NCBI GenBank assembly: GCA_028023455.1
Contig: JAQFVV010006203.1
Location: forward strand, 15,040,348 to 15,104,347
Source: Epiperipatus broadwayi
Taxonomy: Eukaryota; Onychophora; Udeonychophora; Euonychophora; Peripatidae
Reading direction: 5' to 3'
DNA: 64,000 nucleotides
Part shown: one piece after another, positions 13,523 to 25,278 of the stretch
How the letters are laid out: each line of letters begins with the position of its first letter
Position numbering within the stretch: the stretch's first letter is position 1
The notes under the pieces: model-generated
The model's database searches: none
What the model was told of the DNA's origin: nothing
What the model saw: only the letters and a program-made list of their open reading frames with translations
Position numbers and translations under genes: made by a program

Positions 13523-13788
13523 AAACAGGCAAAACTCTCCATACAATAGTGCCACTCAGTGCAAGCCAGAGTAATCAATGGATGCCAGAAGGCTTGTGCA
13601 AAAAATCCCTATCTAGTGTCTATTCATCCAATATCCCCAGACTAGTTTCTGGCTTGTGGCCTTTGTCAGTGAGGCGCCTTGGATGAGTAGGCACTAGATA
13701 AGGATTTTATGCACAAGCCTTCTGGCATCCATTGATTACTCTGGCTTGCACTGAGTGGCACTACTACATGGAGAGGTTTGCCTGTTTT
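13523..13788. mobile_element. Hairpin element with hammerhead in the loop, family 1
   Basis: Two arms of about 110 bp (13523-13631 and 13679-13788) are reverse complements with only a handful of differences; both carry TGCCACTCAGTGCAAGCCAG and TGGATGCCAGAAGGCTTGTG. The spacer of about 47 bp is the middle of a hammerhead-like motif. A single-arm relative lies at 59935-60030. Read as an inverted dimer of a short repeat whose terminal unit carries the ribozyme. Confidence 0.85.
13627..13683 (-). ncRNA. Decayed hammerhead ribozyme, family 1
   Basis: On the minus strand: stem I UCCAA...CCUCA, core CUGACAA, stem II GGC-CACAA-GCC, GAAA, ACUAGU, predicted site AGUC followed by UGGGG...UUGGA closing stem I. 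Stem I shows UCCAA/UUGGA and CCUCA/UGGGG helices separated by an internal loop. The core has CUGACAA rather than CUGAUGA, changing G8 to A, so cleavage is not expected. Stem III is the palindrome ACUAGU. Confidence 0.7.
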
Positions 13789-14036
13789 AGTAACAGTTAT
13801 GAGCAAGCATAAGAAATGGTGATTATGTGATGTTTAGCTAGGTATATACATATTCAAAATAGGTGTGCTATATATATGTGTATTAAAATCATATAAAATG
13901 TTCGTTATTATTTACAATTTTGGAATATCATTGCAAAAACGTAGAAGCAATAGGCATAGATACTGCAGTTATTATCTAGCTATTCAAAATTTATTATTCA
14001 AAACATATGCAGACATTAAATAACAAATTTATTTAC

Positions 14037-14186
14037 CTCCAAATTTTTATCAACGTCGTCTTGAATTGCTAAAAATGAAAATAAATATTTTTTTGTTCTC
14101 AAATCGGTAAAAAGCAATCCATCATCTGAATCTTCTGTATTATTTATTTCTTTGGAATCCACAAGAATACAATGTTTGTTGTATGC
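14037..14186 (-). CDS. TRAPPC11: TRAPPC11 exon I
   Basis: Exactly 50 codons, phase 0 at both ends, acceptor CATTTTTAG and donor GTAAAT. It starts AYNKHCILVD and ends FLAIQDDVDKNLE. The vertebrate counterpart has EYNQFCVIEE and FKFVAKTEDVGKKIE. An acidic insert (NNTEDSDDG) differs from vertebrates and probably forms a surface loop; that is inference. Confidence 0.92.
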
Positions 14187-14282
14187 CTAAAAATGATAGT
14201 AAATGTACTTGTAAAAAAACTCTAAAAAAATAGGATTTTATCAAAAATATCAGCAAGCATGAAATTTATTTATTATCTTTAC

Positions 14283-14340
14283 CTGATTACTCAGAAGAAT
14301 ACTCAACTTAGAAAAACGAATTGGTAATTGACATGTAGAT
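14283..14340 (-). CDS. TRAPPC11: TRAPPC11 exon H
   Basis: A 58-nt exon with acceptor TTCTTTTTAG and donor GTAAAG. It reads STCQLPIRFSKLSILLSNQ, matching DCPHPIRFSKLCVSFNNQ. It ends at phase 0. The following intron is only 96 bp, by far the shortest here, and is the one intron with no transposon debris. Confidence 0.93.
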
Positions 14341-16600
14341 CTAAAAAGAAAAAAAAAATCATTTAACTATATTCAATATTCTTAAAATCTCTATCTTGTG
14401 GTTGAGTCAGAGTATCCTTGCAGATTGAACACAATTATTTAACAGTGCTTGTGAGAAAAGGATGATTACTTTTTTGTAAAATTTAACAAATATTACAAAA
14501 TTTAAAAAATCTTATATGACTGTGAACTCTTTAATTTTCAATATATCACCATGCAAATAAAGAATAGCTCTAACTAACTTAGAACATGAATTCCACCTAC
14601 AGTAGCATTTACCATTAAAATTTAAAAATTAAAATCACATAATTATTTCATTACAACATGAATGATGCAACTTTCCACAATTTGTTTTATATTTATACAG
14701 TTATAGTGTTTATTTAATAAAATATCCAACATACTAATAAAATATCCTTTTGAATTTAATAGTTTTCATTTTATTTGTAAAAAATGATTTGAGGCATATT
14801 TTATAAATATAATGGGTAATTTATTAAATAAAGACTATAAATGTATAAATATACAGAAATCATGGAAAGTTGGTCATTCATGTTGGAACATTATTATTGT
14901 GTAATTTTAATGAGATTTTGATTATTAAATTGGGATCATGCTGTAAAATTATTTAATGATATATTGGCCTATTGAAATTAGTAAAGTTAATTCCAGTATT
15001 TTGTTTTATTATATATTATTAAGTTTGATATTGTACATACATATACTGCTACTTTTTAAAAAATAGAATACCTCAGTATAAAGTATTGATAAATAGAAAC
15101 CAGAGAAGTGTTTCATAAAATAATGATTAATCTATCTAACCACAATGCCTATATTGTAAATGTCAAATCTAGATGAAAATTTGAAATATTTTCAGATAGT
15201 TAAGGATTTTCAAGAAAATTTAGGATTTTTCTTTCAGTTAGCTTATGGGCAATCCAAACAATCATCCAATTATTAGACAGTAAATAGATATGTAGTTATT
15301 ATTTCATAAAAAGTAAAACATAAAAAACAAAAAGAAAAATACAAAAGCTCAGTATCTTGGTGAGAATTGTTATCTCCTTTGTGATTCCCTTGCAGAAGAA
15401 TAAGAAGAGGGTTTTGTCATTTTAATGGACTATTTAAGATTCTTTATTTCCTAAATTAAAGTTATTCAATTCCTATCTGACAAGTAATTGTTAATATAAA
15501 AGCAAGTAATTGTTAATATAAAAGCAAAACAAATGTTTTTTAGTTACTAAAGTTATATTTAGAATATTAATCTTAGAACACTATGATCTAAATAGCTTTC
15601 ATGCACACACACAGTATAAGTATGACTCTCCATGATCTAATCTAATTGAATATTTACTAACTTATATTTTAATTTTTGTTTTGATAACTGATTTTTATTA
15701 ACTTCTAATATCATGTTCATTATTTTTATAAATAGATGGTATTGATCAAAGAATTCTGTCTAATTGTAAATAGATAATTTTTACCAAAGATTATAAAGTA
15801 ATAATCTATCTTTGCTTCTTATTATATGTTTAAGCTAGATAATTTAAAATTTGCAAGCCATTCAGTTTCAACCATTAAAAAAAATCCAGCCACTACAAAT
15901 TTAAGCTCACTTCTAAATAATGTGAGTGAAATAAAAGATAGCTGTTTAACTTATGACAAGGCTTCCTGGTTTTTTTAAAAATTTCCTGACTCATTTCAGT
16001 TAAGATTCTATACTAATTACATGATCTGAATGGCACAAAGATGTTCTTACAATCATGAAATCTTAATAGGCCTTTATTCATCTGTATCTCTTTCTGAATT
16101 CTTGCTTCTGTGCTTAGAAAATTTCAGTTATTTATATACATGTTTTTTAACTTCATTCATTCTACAAAATGTAATCTACTTGATCCTCACTCATATATTC
16201 CAAAGACTATTATGAGAATTGAAATCTCCATATAAAGACAAAAGCGTAGGAAAATCTGAAACTGTAAAATAAAGTCAATTTGTATTGGAGGTTTGTAAAT
16301 ATTGCATACATAAAAATGATCTAACCAATCATTTGAATTATTTTCAATAGAAGTTGTTTAAAATAGCCAAAAACATATTTAAAATGCATTCAATCAATAA
16401 TCAATGTAAATCCAGGAATCATAAGAAGATATGCATTATTAGAAGAATTATAAGTCCTTTGAAGTATAATTACATCAATGTTGCACTGAACAATTAAAAG
16501 ACTCCTCTCAATGTTAAGTTAAAATAATTTTACTGTTTTCTAGATGAAGATAAATGTGCTAAATAGAGAGTATACCTGAAACATAAGGTGTTTCATAATT
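14341..16600. other. TRAPPC11 intron with small repeats
   Basis: A 22-bp unit (AAGTAATTGTTAATATAAAA plus GC) is directly duplicated at about 15482-15526. The 15220-15420 part resembles 44640-44830 and 46560-46710. Otherwise nothing was recognised. Confidence 0.5.
15220..15420. repeat. Dispersed repeat R, copy 1
   Basis: Shares a block with 44640-44830 and 46560-46710: GGATTTTTCTTT followed by AGTTAGC..GGGCAATCC, ATCCAATTATT and, about 100 bp on, a TATCTTGGT...CTCCTT segment. It has no coding capacity and resembles the non-coding end of a larger element. Confidence 0.5.
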
Positions 16601-16619
16601 GTCAACACCGAGTAATCAT

Positions 16620-17570
16620 TTTTCATTTAGATTCCAGTACCCACACTTGTGTATTCTTGGCATGAATATCCCCCCATAATATTGCTGAGTTCATGAAAAA
16701 TTTTATTATATATTCTCATAATGTGCTGTCCTAACCAGGAGTTCCATGTGGAGCTACTAGTTTCATGAGTTAATGCAAGCTACTGCAGAAAGGCTCGTCA
16801 TCCAATTCATCTCATTATTATTTTTTCAAATCTACTGACACTTGTTTGATGCAGATTTTACGCCTTTTTCTAGAGCTATAATACTGTATGCATTAAAAAA
16901 GCTTTCATCAGCATTTCAATCACCTTGAAATTTTGGCACAATTTCAGGTTTAATATCTCCACATTTGCAGACATTATACACTTTACAACCACTGCTTGCT
17001 ACATGACAGTCCACTAAGATGAAGTCTTTGAATTTATCTTTGCTTATATTATTTCAGTTTTTTTCCAATCTTGGCTGAAGATATCAATCATTGATCAATA
17101 AACACTATTGTCTGAAAATTGTCCTTGAGTAAAACCATCTTTTCAAAAACAATTTTTTATTGCTTAATGAATTATTTGTTATCAGACAGACACAGTATAG
17201 TATATAATTGCTAACATATTTATTTTCTCTTCCATCTCTTTACCTAAATTTATTTAATAAACCATCACTTGTCTTTAGTTTTTTTTTTTTTTTGGCATCA
17301 TAACAAAATTCACTATGGAGTTAAAGTTTTATGTTACAGAAGAGCCTAATCTCAGCTGCATTTTCTACATTACGCTTAAATAAAAATGTCAGTTTTTTCT
17401 GCCATGCTTGGCATTTTTAAAAGTACACATTACTTTCTCTGTTTGCGTTTAAAACACCTTACCCAACTTTTGAATGCAATTCTCTATGCCTATCTGCACT
17501 GATTTAATGCCTTTTCATAAAGAATAGTTTTATCAACTGGAATACTTCATGCAACTATATGTAATGCCAT
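16620..17570 (-). pseudogene. Unidentified decayed coding relic
   Basis: Several short minus-strand stretches look protein-like though stops interrupt them: FILVDCHVASSGCKVYNVCK followed by CGDIKPEIVPKFQGD, then ESFFNAYSIIALEKGVKSAS and, near 16650, GDIHAKNTQVWVLES. GC content and codon periodicity appear slightly above the intron background. I do not recognise the family; a transposon-derived or processed pseudogene is most likely. Confidence 0.35.
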
Positions 17571-18752
17571 GAAAAGATTACCCTTTCAATTCAGTAACTG
17601 TTGACTTCCTATTTAGATTTTTTTTGTACAAATATACTTTTTTATTTGCTTTTGAATCTTGTTCTTGCTTGTTTATATGGAGTTTAGGGTGTTTGGAGCC
17701 AATATATTGATGTTTAGTAATAAAATTGATGTTCTCTTTAGGATTATTTTCTATTTCATTTATTATTTTCAATCATCACTAAAGAGTTCTTGCTTGCTTT
17801 TTAGATTGGGACATATTCTAAGGATAACAAAATATAATAAGAGGACAACTATGATGACGAATGTGAATAGAACTTTTTGAATTAAAAGTTCAAACTTGAC
17901 ATGTTAGTAATCTCATGATGAATTACAATTCTTGCAATTTTTGACAACTATATTTTACAGTAGTTCAAAAAAACCCAAGGAAAAAAGTGCAAAAAAATAT
18001 TATATTCTGTGAAAATGACTGTGATTTTTCTAATGATAGATGAAATAAAGACACAGTTCAAAGTATAACAGAGTTCAGAAAAAAAAAAAACATATTTCTA
18101 TAGTACACACACAAAATGATATATGTAGTAAAAGATAAATAAAATGGAAATCATTTTGTATCCCAATTGTGTGTATATGTCTAATGTGTAAATATAAATA
18201 AAAGAGACAAAGTTCATGGATATGAAAATATAAATGTATATACACACATTTCATTGTGTACATAAATATATGCAAAAGAAACAAAGTAGACCAATTTCCA
18301 TAGGCTGTGAAAATGTTTACATCCACGTTTCATTGTCAGAAAAAAATAAAAATAAACCAATATACTGCTTTATTCTAATCACTGGATTTTAAATAAGTTC
18401 TCGAAATTCAACCTTATTCCTGCACTTATCAGAGAAATCAAGCCATATTTAAAATCCTATAATTTCACAGCCTATGAAAGATGATTTTCTCTCTTTAATT
18501 TACATACACATTAGCACTGTGTTTATTAGTATAATTTGTAAGTATATACATTATCAATGGAACATAAAAGAGAAATCATTATATGAAAAAATGCAATAGA
18601 AAGCATAAATTACAAAGTTTTGTAAGCCACTCGATCATTTAGCTACAAAATACAAATTACAGCACACATGTATATTAGTTCTAGAAATTTTATAAGCATT
18701 CCAAACATATTATTTTATACATACGCTATTAATACACAGGAATATAACTAAC
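17571..18752. other. TRAPPC11 intron, nothing recognised
   Basis: AT-rich intron leading to exon G; only short open frames without family resemblance. Confidence 0.5.
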
Positions 18753-18825
18753 CTTAAATAAACACACAAAACTATTGGAGAATCTGCAGTAAAGTCTTCA
18801 GCAATAAAACCAGCTTTACACTCAA
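18753..18825 (-). CDS. TRAPPC11: TRAPPC11 exon G
   Basis: A 73-nt exon with acceptor TTTGTTGCAG and donor GTTAGT. It reads VECKAGFIAEDFTADSPIVL and then CVYLR; the family has [25 protein letters not shown]. It is an immunoglobulin-like beta segment by family knowledge. It lies 75 bp outside the left arm of the inverted repeat that starts near 18899. Confidence 0.92.
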
Positions 18826-18960
18826 CTGCAACAAATATAATTTAGGATATAAATTTATACTTACAAATTTTAATTTGCAAATATCTAATTCATATATATT
18901 ATTTTTTATAAATCTCCACATATACACTCTAATGCAACTTTTTTTAATATAATTCCTTTA

Positions 18961-19015
18961 ATTTTCTAACAGTTTTGACTGTCCTGTATTCTTCATCAGA
19001 ACTACAACATTTGAA
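18961..19015 (-). ncRNA. Hammerhead-like motif, family 2 (decayed)
   Basis: On the minus strand: GUAGUU, CUGAUGA, an imperfect stem II (AGAAUACAGGACAGUC), AAAAC in place of GAAAC, and UGUUAG. It is aligned with the intact copies at 25.0-25.3 kb. Loss of G12 and the stem II changes suggest it no longer cleaves. Confidence 0.55.
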
Positions 19016-19239
19016 CATATAATTATATAACCATTATTCTATATACATATAAAAATATACATTTTACATTATTATTTATAATCATATTTTATTTTTAACC
19101 CTATACCTTTACTTCCCTTTTTTTCTAATTATTATTTTTTCATTATTTCTTTACTATTTCTACTTTCTTTTTATTTTTTATCTTTTCTTCCTATCTACCA
19201 TTCTACATTCCTCTCTAATATATTTTTATCACCTTTTTA

Positions 19240-19825
19240 GGTAGTTGTATACTCGGTGTAATGTGGCCACTTGATGGCACTGTTGCTTGCAAAAATAATG
19301 AAATGTAACATTACCAGGCAGCCAATACATGCTGTAGTCTGAGCGAACCAATATTATGATTTCCAAAACAACGGACAACGGCAGCTATTGTATTACTCTT
19401 GTAGCTGTTCTCCCGCAGACATGCCTTTTCGTGTGACTTATGTGAAATGCTTCAATAACCTACCCTTTTGCAATTGTTTTCACTTTCAAAGATGTGTAGG
19501 GAAATGGGGCGATGGACTTATAATTATTAGTATGTAATAGTACATTAGGTAAGGTGGAAGATCCTTAATTAGAATGCATATAAAAATACTTATGGCCTAT
19601 GGAATTCCATACACCCTCACATCCTATGGTAACGATCTATGAAGTGTGCACTGTTTCCATAGTGACGCGAAGCACAGTGTGCAATGGCATGTATGCCTAA
19701 TAACTGCTAATATGAACAGAACTGTTCTATAGGCTATAAGCTGGGTCGCGTAAACAGCATATTTCTGTGCTTTTGCAAGCACCAGCACCATCAAGAGGAT
19801 GCATTACACCGAGTATACAACTACC
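19240..19825. mobile_element. Non-autonomous TIR element (MITE), possibly Merlin-like
   Basis: The ends are perfect inverted repeats of 24 bp starting GGTAGTTGTATACTCGGTGT, with imperfect pairing continuing inward (CTTGATGG, TGCTTGCAAAA) to about 55 bp. The 8-bp target duplication CCTTTTTA flanks both sides (19232-19239 and 19826-19833). GG ends and 8-bp duplications fit the Merlin superfamily, but hAT or others are not excluded because no transposase is encoded. Inside are further short inverted repeats, for example around the CACTGTTTCCATAGTG segment. It is clearly GC- and CpG-richer than its surroundings, which suggests a young insertion. Confidence 0.88.
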
Positions 19826-20107
19826 CCTTTTTATTTTATTTTTAATACTTATAAAACTAATTATTTTCCTTCCTTTTTATTATTTATCTATACTTATTCT
19901 TTTATTAATAATTTTTATTCCTATTCCTATCTTTAGTCCCTTTTATAATTCACTCATTCATTTTACTCACTATTTGCATAATCTATCTCTTTCTTTTTAA
20001 ATTTATTACTTTTTTCAAAATCCTTAGCTTCTTTTTCATATACTCCTTTAATACAACTCCCTCTATTATCAATTTTTTTAACTTTTTATTTTACAAACTT
20101 TATATAT

Positions 20108-20165
20108 TTAAATGTTGTAGCTCTGATAAAGACTGCAGAATAGTTGAAATTGTTAGAAAATTAAA
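20108..20165 (+). ncRNA. Hammerhead-like motif, family 2 (decayed)
   Basis: Reads GUAGCU, CUGAUAA, AGACUGCAGAAUAGUU, GAAAU, UGUUAG. The order matches the intact family-2 copies at 25 kb, but CUGAUAA loses G8 and stem I pairing is broken beyond two pairs. It is the inverted partner of the motif at 18961-19015. Confidence 0.55.
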
Positions 20166-20222
20166 GGAATTATATAAAAAAAATTTGCATTAGAGTGTAT
20201 ATGTGATTTATAAAAAGTAATA

Positions 20223-21700
20223 CATATGAATAGATGAAGGAATGCAAAAAAAAAATAAAAAAGAAGATATAAGAATACAAATATATAATTACAGCAAATT
20301 TGTTAAAAGTTCCAGAATTGTTTTAAATAAATAATATTTCTTGTTCATAATGTACAAATACACTTAATAAAAATTGAAAATAATAATAAATACTTAAAAA
20401 TGATAATAAAAATGCAATAAACATAATCATATAAGAAACAGTATGTTAAGAGAGAAGATTTATCTGACTGCCACACAAAGTTAAAAATCTCACCGAACTC
20501 ATGTGTTTAACTGTCAATATAACAAGTCTCACTTTGCTTGAAATATTAAGAACTAAATGAATAGAATTTTATTCAGTATATATATAAATAAAGCCTGATT
20601 GAAACTGACCTAATACTGCAATAAAAATACTAGTAAATTATAAAATGTACAAAATTTTTATCATGACCACGGTTTCCCCAATTAAACAAAGAGACTTTCT
20701 CAATTAAAAATTATTAACAAAACATGCATATAAAATTACCCACAATTCAAAACAACTATCAATCATTTCTAACATTAAAAAAAATCTCATGAGATTAATG
20801 GCCTTAGATCCAAAATGATTAATCAGAGTCTTTTTGACCCTTCTTTCGATTTTATTAGTTTATTAAAGACAATCTTTGCATCATCAAATAAAATCCTATG
20901 ACTAGTATTATGTTCATAAATGTATAAGGCTAAACTAAAGAACTCATTTTTAGGTCTATTTTTATGAACTTTAACTTCTTGATAACCTATATATATATAC
21001 ACACACACACTGTTTCTGCAATTCTTTAGAATTATTTAATAATTAATTTAAATTAAAACCTTTCTTCAAGCAACTCTCATATCCTCTAACAAATGACTAT
21101 TACTATTAATAATCTATTAATTGATGATTTAAAAGGTAAAAGAAAATAAATTCTACTTTCTCATTATTATTATCTGTAACTCTTAAGAAAAAAATTACTC
21201 TTATTAAATAAAATACTATTAGTAAAGTTACAAATTAATATAATCATTATCAAAATGTTTTTTTGATTTTTTAATCAATGGATAACTTTCAGAATTACTA
21301 ACACTTTATTTGTCTAGCAAAAACTCATTAAAGCAGCCTTCTTATGAATAAATGGCTGATAACTTTCAGGCCTGAACATATTTCTTAAATTTTTATCTTT
21401 AGTAAAATCATTAAATTATAATATACAATATCTAAAAAGTTTAATTAATTAAAATCCATAACATTTTCCTTATTAGTGAGTTTAATATTAGAAACAAAAT
21501 CATTTAATATAATAAAAAAATAATCCTTCAATTTATATTTATCACTAGCAAACAATCATCTACATACCTATTGAATAACTTTAAAAACTATTTTCTGTTT
21601 AATCATATTATTCTTTAAGAAATTGGATGCAGACATAATGCATTAAAGGAAAATATCAAGAAAATTTTCCAAGTGTAATTCAATTTCTCCAATACATAGC
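20223..21700 (-). mobile_element. Penelope-like element remnant (RT and GIY-YIG)
   Basis: Minus-strand reading at 21008-20823 gives VHKNRPKNEFFSLALYIYEH and then NTSHRILFDDAKIV and KEGSKRL, the end of a Penelope-type GIY-YIG endonuclease (family pattern: S.LA.H...TGH.IDW...KIL..E....KRL). Upstream (21.1-21.7 kb) broken frames read NDFVSNIKLTNKENVMDF and LNFLDIVYYN, the PSIKFT...LPFLD end of Penelope RT. It is 5' truncated and full of stops. The family-2 inverted repeat directly beyond its 3' end may be its pseudo-LTR pair; that link is inference. Confidence 0.7.
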
Positions 21701-24060
21701 CATTCATACCAATAAACTTCCTTATTTCATTCATTCATTTCCCATGTACTCTCTTTCTGGATCTTTTACAATTTCATGGAATTCAATTTGAAACTTCAAC
21801 TATCCATCTATTATTCTCTCTTCTAATAACATGTCTAGCCCAGCTCCCTTTCAGACTTTTGATTTTTTTCAATGATATTAGTGATAGTTGTGTGTTGTCT
21901 CACCAAAGTATTTCATTCTTGTTACATCCAGCACAAATATCTTTCTATAATTTGTTGAGTGATCTAGTATTGTTCATCTGTTAAGTGCCCAAAAAGTCTG
22001 AGATCCATAACTAAGAATTGGAAGACACATCAATTAATAAACCCTTTCTTTTCAAATTCAATAAAGCATAATAATTCTTTTAAAGTTATTTCTACCCAAA
22101 ACTCTCCATCCAAGTTTAATTCTAGGATTAATTTCATTCATTATGTAAATAATTTGATTAAATAATTTATACTTGTTAAGATAATTTCTTCTAATTCATA
22201 TTATCAAGATTTTCTTTTTCTGAAAAAATCCATTGAACATTACTTTAGTATTTATCTTTAGACATACTTTCATCTGATAACTCTTACATTACCTGTAATT
22301 CCAAGCCATTATTTGCAAAAACAATCACACCAACCGCAAAATCAAAATTATGTAAATAATTTCCTGATATTTTTTATTTTCTTAACTTTCCTTATTAATT
22401 GACAAAATGCTTTGTGTAAAACTGTTATAAAAATTTTTTGGAGATATGGAATCACCCTACCCCGTCTTACATGTTTATCAATGCTATTACCAAGTAACAT
22501 AATGACTGCTATTGTCACTTTAATAATTATTCTTTAGAATATAACAATATCTTAAATCTATATCTTAATAATTCAAAGTTTTAATCACTGTGGGAATCCA
22601 AAACATAATTTCAACTCATATTCATTGGTCCTTTTCATAACTTCTCTCAACAAACCATGTTTAAATTCAGCTGAAATTTGTGGCTGGACTGAGTCGAAAA
22701 TTTATTATAGATAAATTATAATTGTCTAGTAAAGATTTTGTATAGGACTAATAGGTCTGTAATTATTAATATTTTCTTTATCACCACTCTTAAATATCAA
22801 TGTTATGATCATATTCTTTTGATCATCTGATACATCTTTATCATTTAGACATTATGTACACAGCTTTGCCAATAATTTTTCTATTGCTTCATCTACTTCT
22901 TTTAAGATATTGATAATAATTTCATCATGTCTGGAATTCTTTCTTTTTTGACAGATTTAATTGTACATCTCACTTCTTCATTTTAAATGTTGGCAATTAA
23001 CATTTCATGATGTCATTTCTCTTTTCAGTAAGTTCTATATTTTCTTGTCTTATTGCTGAAACAATTTTTCTTCCAACACCAATATGCTGTTTTATACATG
23101 TGAAACTTATAACTTCTATAGCTTTCCTTGCCAATTCATAGTTATATATTTTTTATACTATTACAGAATTACAATCATTTTTATATATTTTCATATTTCT
23201 TTTTTTTCATACACTGTCTTGTCTTTTGAAAATTTATTAATAAATTGCTGTTTTTTGTACTGGTTGTTTTGTTGAAATTCTTACTAGAGTATTAGTTATC
23301 TTCTTATTGATATCAGTTAAGTTTGAACCATTTTCAAAATCTATCAATATTTTAAAACTATAACCAAATTCTAATTTTAAGTTCATTAGAATGGCTCTGA
23401 AAGTTAAGAATATCAACTATTAATAGTGACTTTTTTTAATAGTCTTTATCTTTCTAATTTTGCTTTAACATGTCATTAATCAATAATCACTTTATATGTT
23501 GAATCTATTAAAAATATTATAATCTTGAAATATACATTTTATGTGAGTCTAATATAATCCAATTCTGCTATAGCATCATTTGATATTTTGATGATCATTT
23601 CCACTTATCATTTTTTTCAAAGAAAGAATTCATATTACACAATTTTTCTTTTTGTGCAAATTTCACAAATCTGTTTACTTTTTCATTTCTATCGCCATAA
23701 CCAAATTTACCACAGCACTTTTATCTTTCAAGCATTTTCCACTTCTAGCATTAAAGTATACTGTGACAATTTAAAATGGTGTTTGGTCTGATCAAAAGCA
23801 TTTTCTATATATATATATATAAATCATCTATCTCTTTGTTACAATGAGAATTTGTTGGAGTATAAACTTGAATTTTGTATCTTTCATTATGCTAAATAAC
23901 TAACCTTTCCACTCTATATGATATACCACCAGTCCCTATAATGTTGTTTTCCACTTTTTATTTATAATAAATCTCATTTTGCTGGTGTTAATTAAATACA
24001 TATCCACTTTTCAAATCAACTGTCTCTTCACCCTTTAATCCAGGTTTGTAACCTTTCTTC
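21701..24060 (-). mobile_element. RTE-like LINE, decayed, endonuclease to C-terminus
   Basis: The minus-strand order is endonuclease, RT, C-terminal domain. Near 23880 it reads IQVYTPTNSH, the endonuclease VYAPT box, with GTGGISYRVE just before it. RT pieces follow between 23.4 and 22.3 kb (FANNGLELQ at 22.3 kb, and the block shared with 2.5 and 56.5 kb near 22.6 kb). The C-terminal block near 21.75-22.0 kb matches the 3.0-3.5 kb fragment. Many frameshifts are present. A closely similar relic lies at 55.85-57.66 kb in the same orientation. Confidence 0.75.
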
Positions 24061-25014
24061 ACTCATGATCTAAAACTGTAGGTAGTTAGATGAAAGAGCA
24101 TTATTGAACAGGAGCACTATTAAATACATAGAACTTTCTAATAATAAAAGCAAATTAGGAATAACCTTAATTTTAAGAATAGAAAAATATTCCTCTTTCC
24201 TTAAGACAGAAACAAATACATCAATACTTTTTAATCTATCAGTAGATTGAAATTTTTTTCTAATATCATCAATATTAAAATCATTAATTTTAATAAAAAC
24301 TTCAAAAGAAGAACACACAAAATAATTATCAAAACAAACATAATTTTAAAAAAATTAAATTAAAAATTTGCAATCTTTGTCAGCCCTCCCCACTCCCCCC
24401 AACTCAAACCAAAAATATTATTCAAAGAAAAAATATTCTTATGAGATATAAGACAGAAGAAAACTTTAGGTACAATATAGACATTAGAATAATATTGGAA
24501 ATAAGTAGCTGTATCAAAATTTTTTAATTTTTCCATTACTTTCATAATATCAATTTAGATTTAATTTTCTTAAAAGAACAAAAGACAATTTCTAAAATCG
24601 AAATTGTTCAACAATGTAAAGAACTGCTCTCTCTCTCTCTCTTACTCCCAATTTATTATTATACTGTCTTTTTCAAATCTGTTTATTTTTTATTAATTAT
24701 TTTTGTGGATATCTCAATATATATATATTCTAAACATTACATCTTATACTAGGTATGTTTATATATCAAATGTGTATCCTATATAGAATTTGCAGTTATA
24801 TATAGTTTTAATTATCTAAAGAAAGGCTTAGAATGAAATACAATAAATAAAGGACTACTATCCACACCTTTACTTCAAAAGTAAACATTTTTTAAAAAAC
24901 ACAAAAATCATTTTTCAATAGTTATATAAATTATTAATAATGCTTTATTATGGAAGTAATATAATTTTCTTCTTCTTTTTCCTTTTCCTATGTATTGATT
25001 TCTACTTTAATATA
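24061..25014. other. TRAPPC11 intron, low-complexity parts
   Basis: Two minus-strand open segments (24070-24318 and 24360-24545) have no recognisable family. A CT dinucleotide run lies at about 24628-24643. Confidence 0.4.
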
Positions 25015-25048
25015 TCATACCATTTACCACTTTCAATACTCTTTATTT

Positions 25049-25102
25049 ATATCAAAACTAACAGTTTCAACTGTTCTGCAGTCATCATCAGAGCTACAAT
25101 AT
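25049..25102 (-). ncRNA. Hammerhead ribozyme, family 2, core intact
   Basis: On the minus strand: stem I 5' strand AUAUUGUAGCU, CUGAUGA, stem II GACUG...CAGUU (with one bulged U after the core), GAAAC, UGUU, then AGUUUUGAUAU closing stem I with about 10 of 11 pairs including wobbles. The predicted cleavage triplet is GUU. Stem III is minimal (AC-U-GU). All conserved core positions are present by eye. The bulged U and tiny stem III could weaken activity. Confidence 0.75.
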
Positions 25103-25278
25103 TCAAATATATAATTAATACACTTATACACATACTCATATACATAATTAAATACACAAAATAAACATAATTATACACTTATATACATATTCATATACAT
25201 AATTAAATATACAAACTAAACATAATTATGTATATGAATATGTATATAAGTTTATTAATTATATAATTATATATTTGA

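Larger units (their letters stand above)
18899..20222. mobile_element. Inverted repeat element with hammerhead-like ends, family 2
   Basis: The left arm (from TTTATAAATCTCCACATATA at 18905) and right arm (ending near 20222) are inverted copies; both carry CACTCTAATGCAA / TTGCATTAGAGTG, AATTCCTTTAATTTTCTAAC and a hammerhead-like motif. The outer arms match over about 120 bp and pyrimidine-rich sequence lies inside. A 586-bp MITE (19240-19825) is inserted in the centre, so the palindrome is older than the MITE. Confidence 0.75.

Noticed and set aside
16895-16930. CTGATGA on the minus strand near 16904
   Set aside because: No stem II, GAAA or cleavage triplet in register.
24360-24545. 61-codon open frame with a GLSWGEWGG motif
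   Set aside because: Short, not matched to any family, and next to low-complexity sequence.
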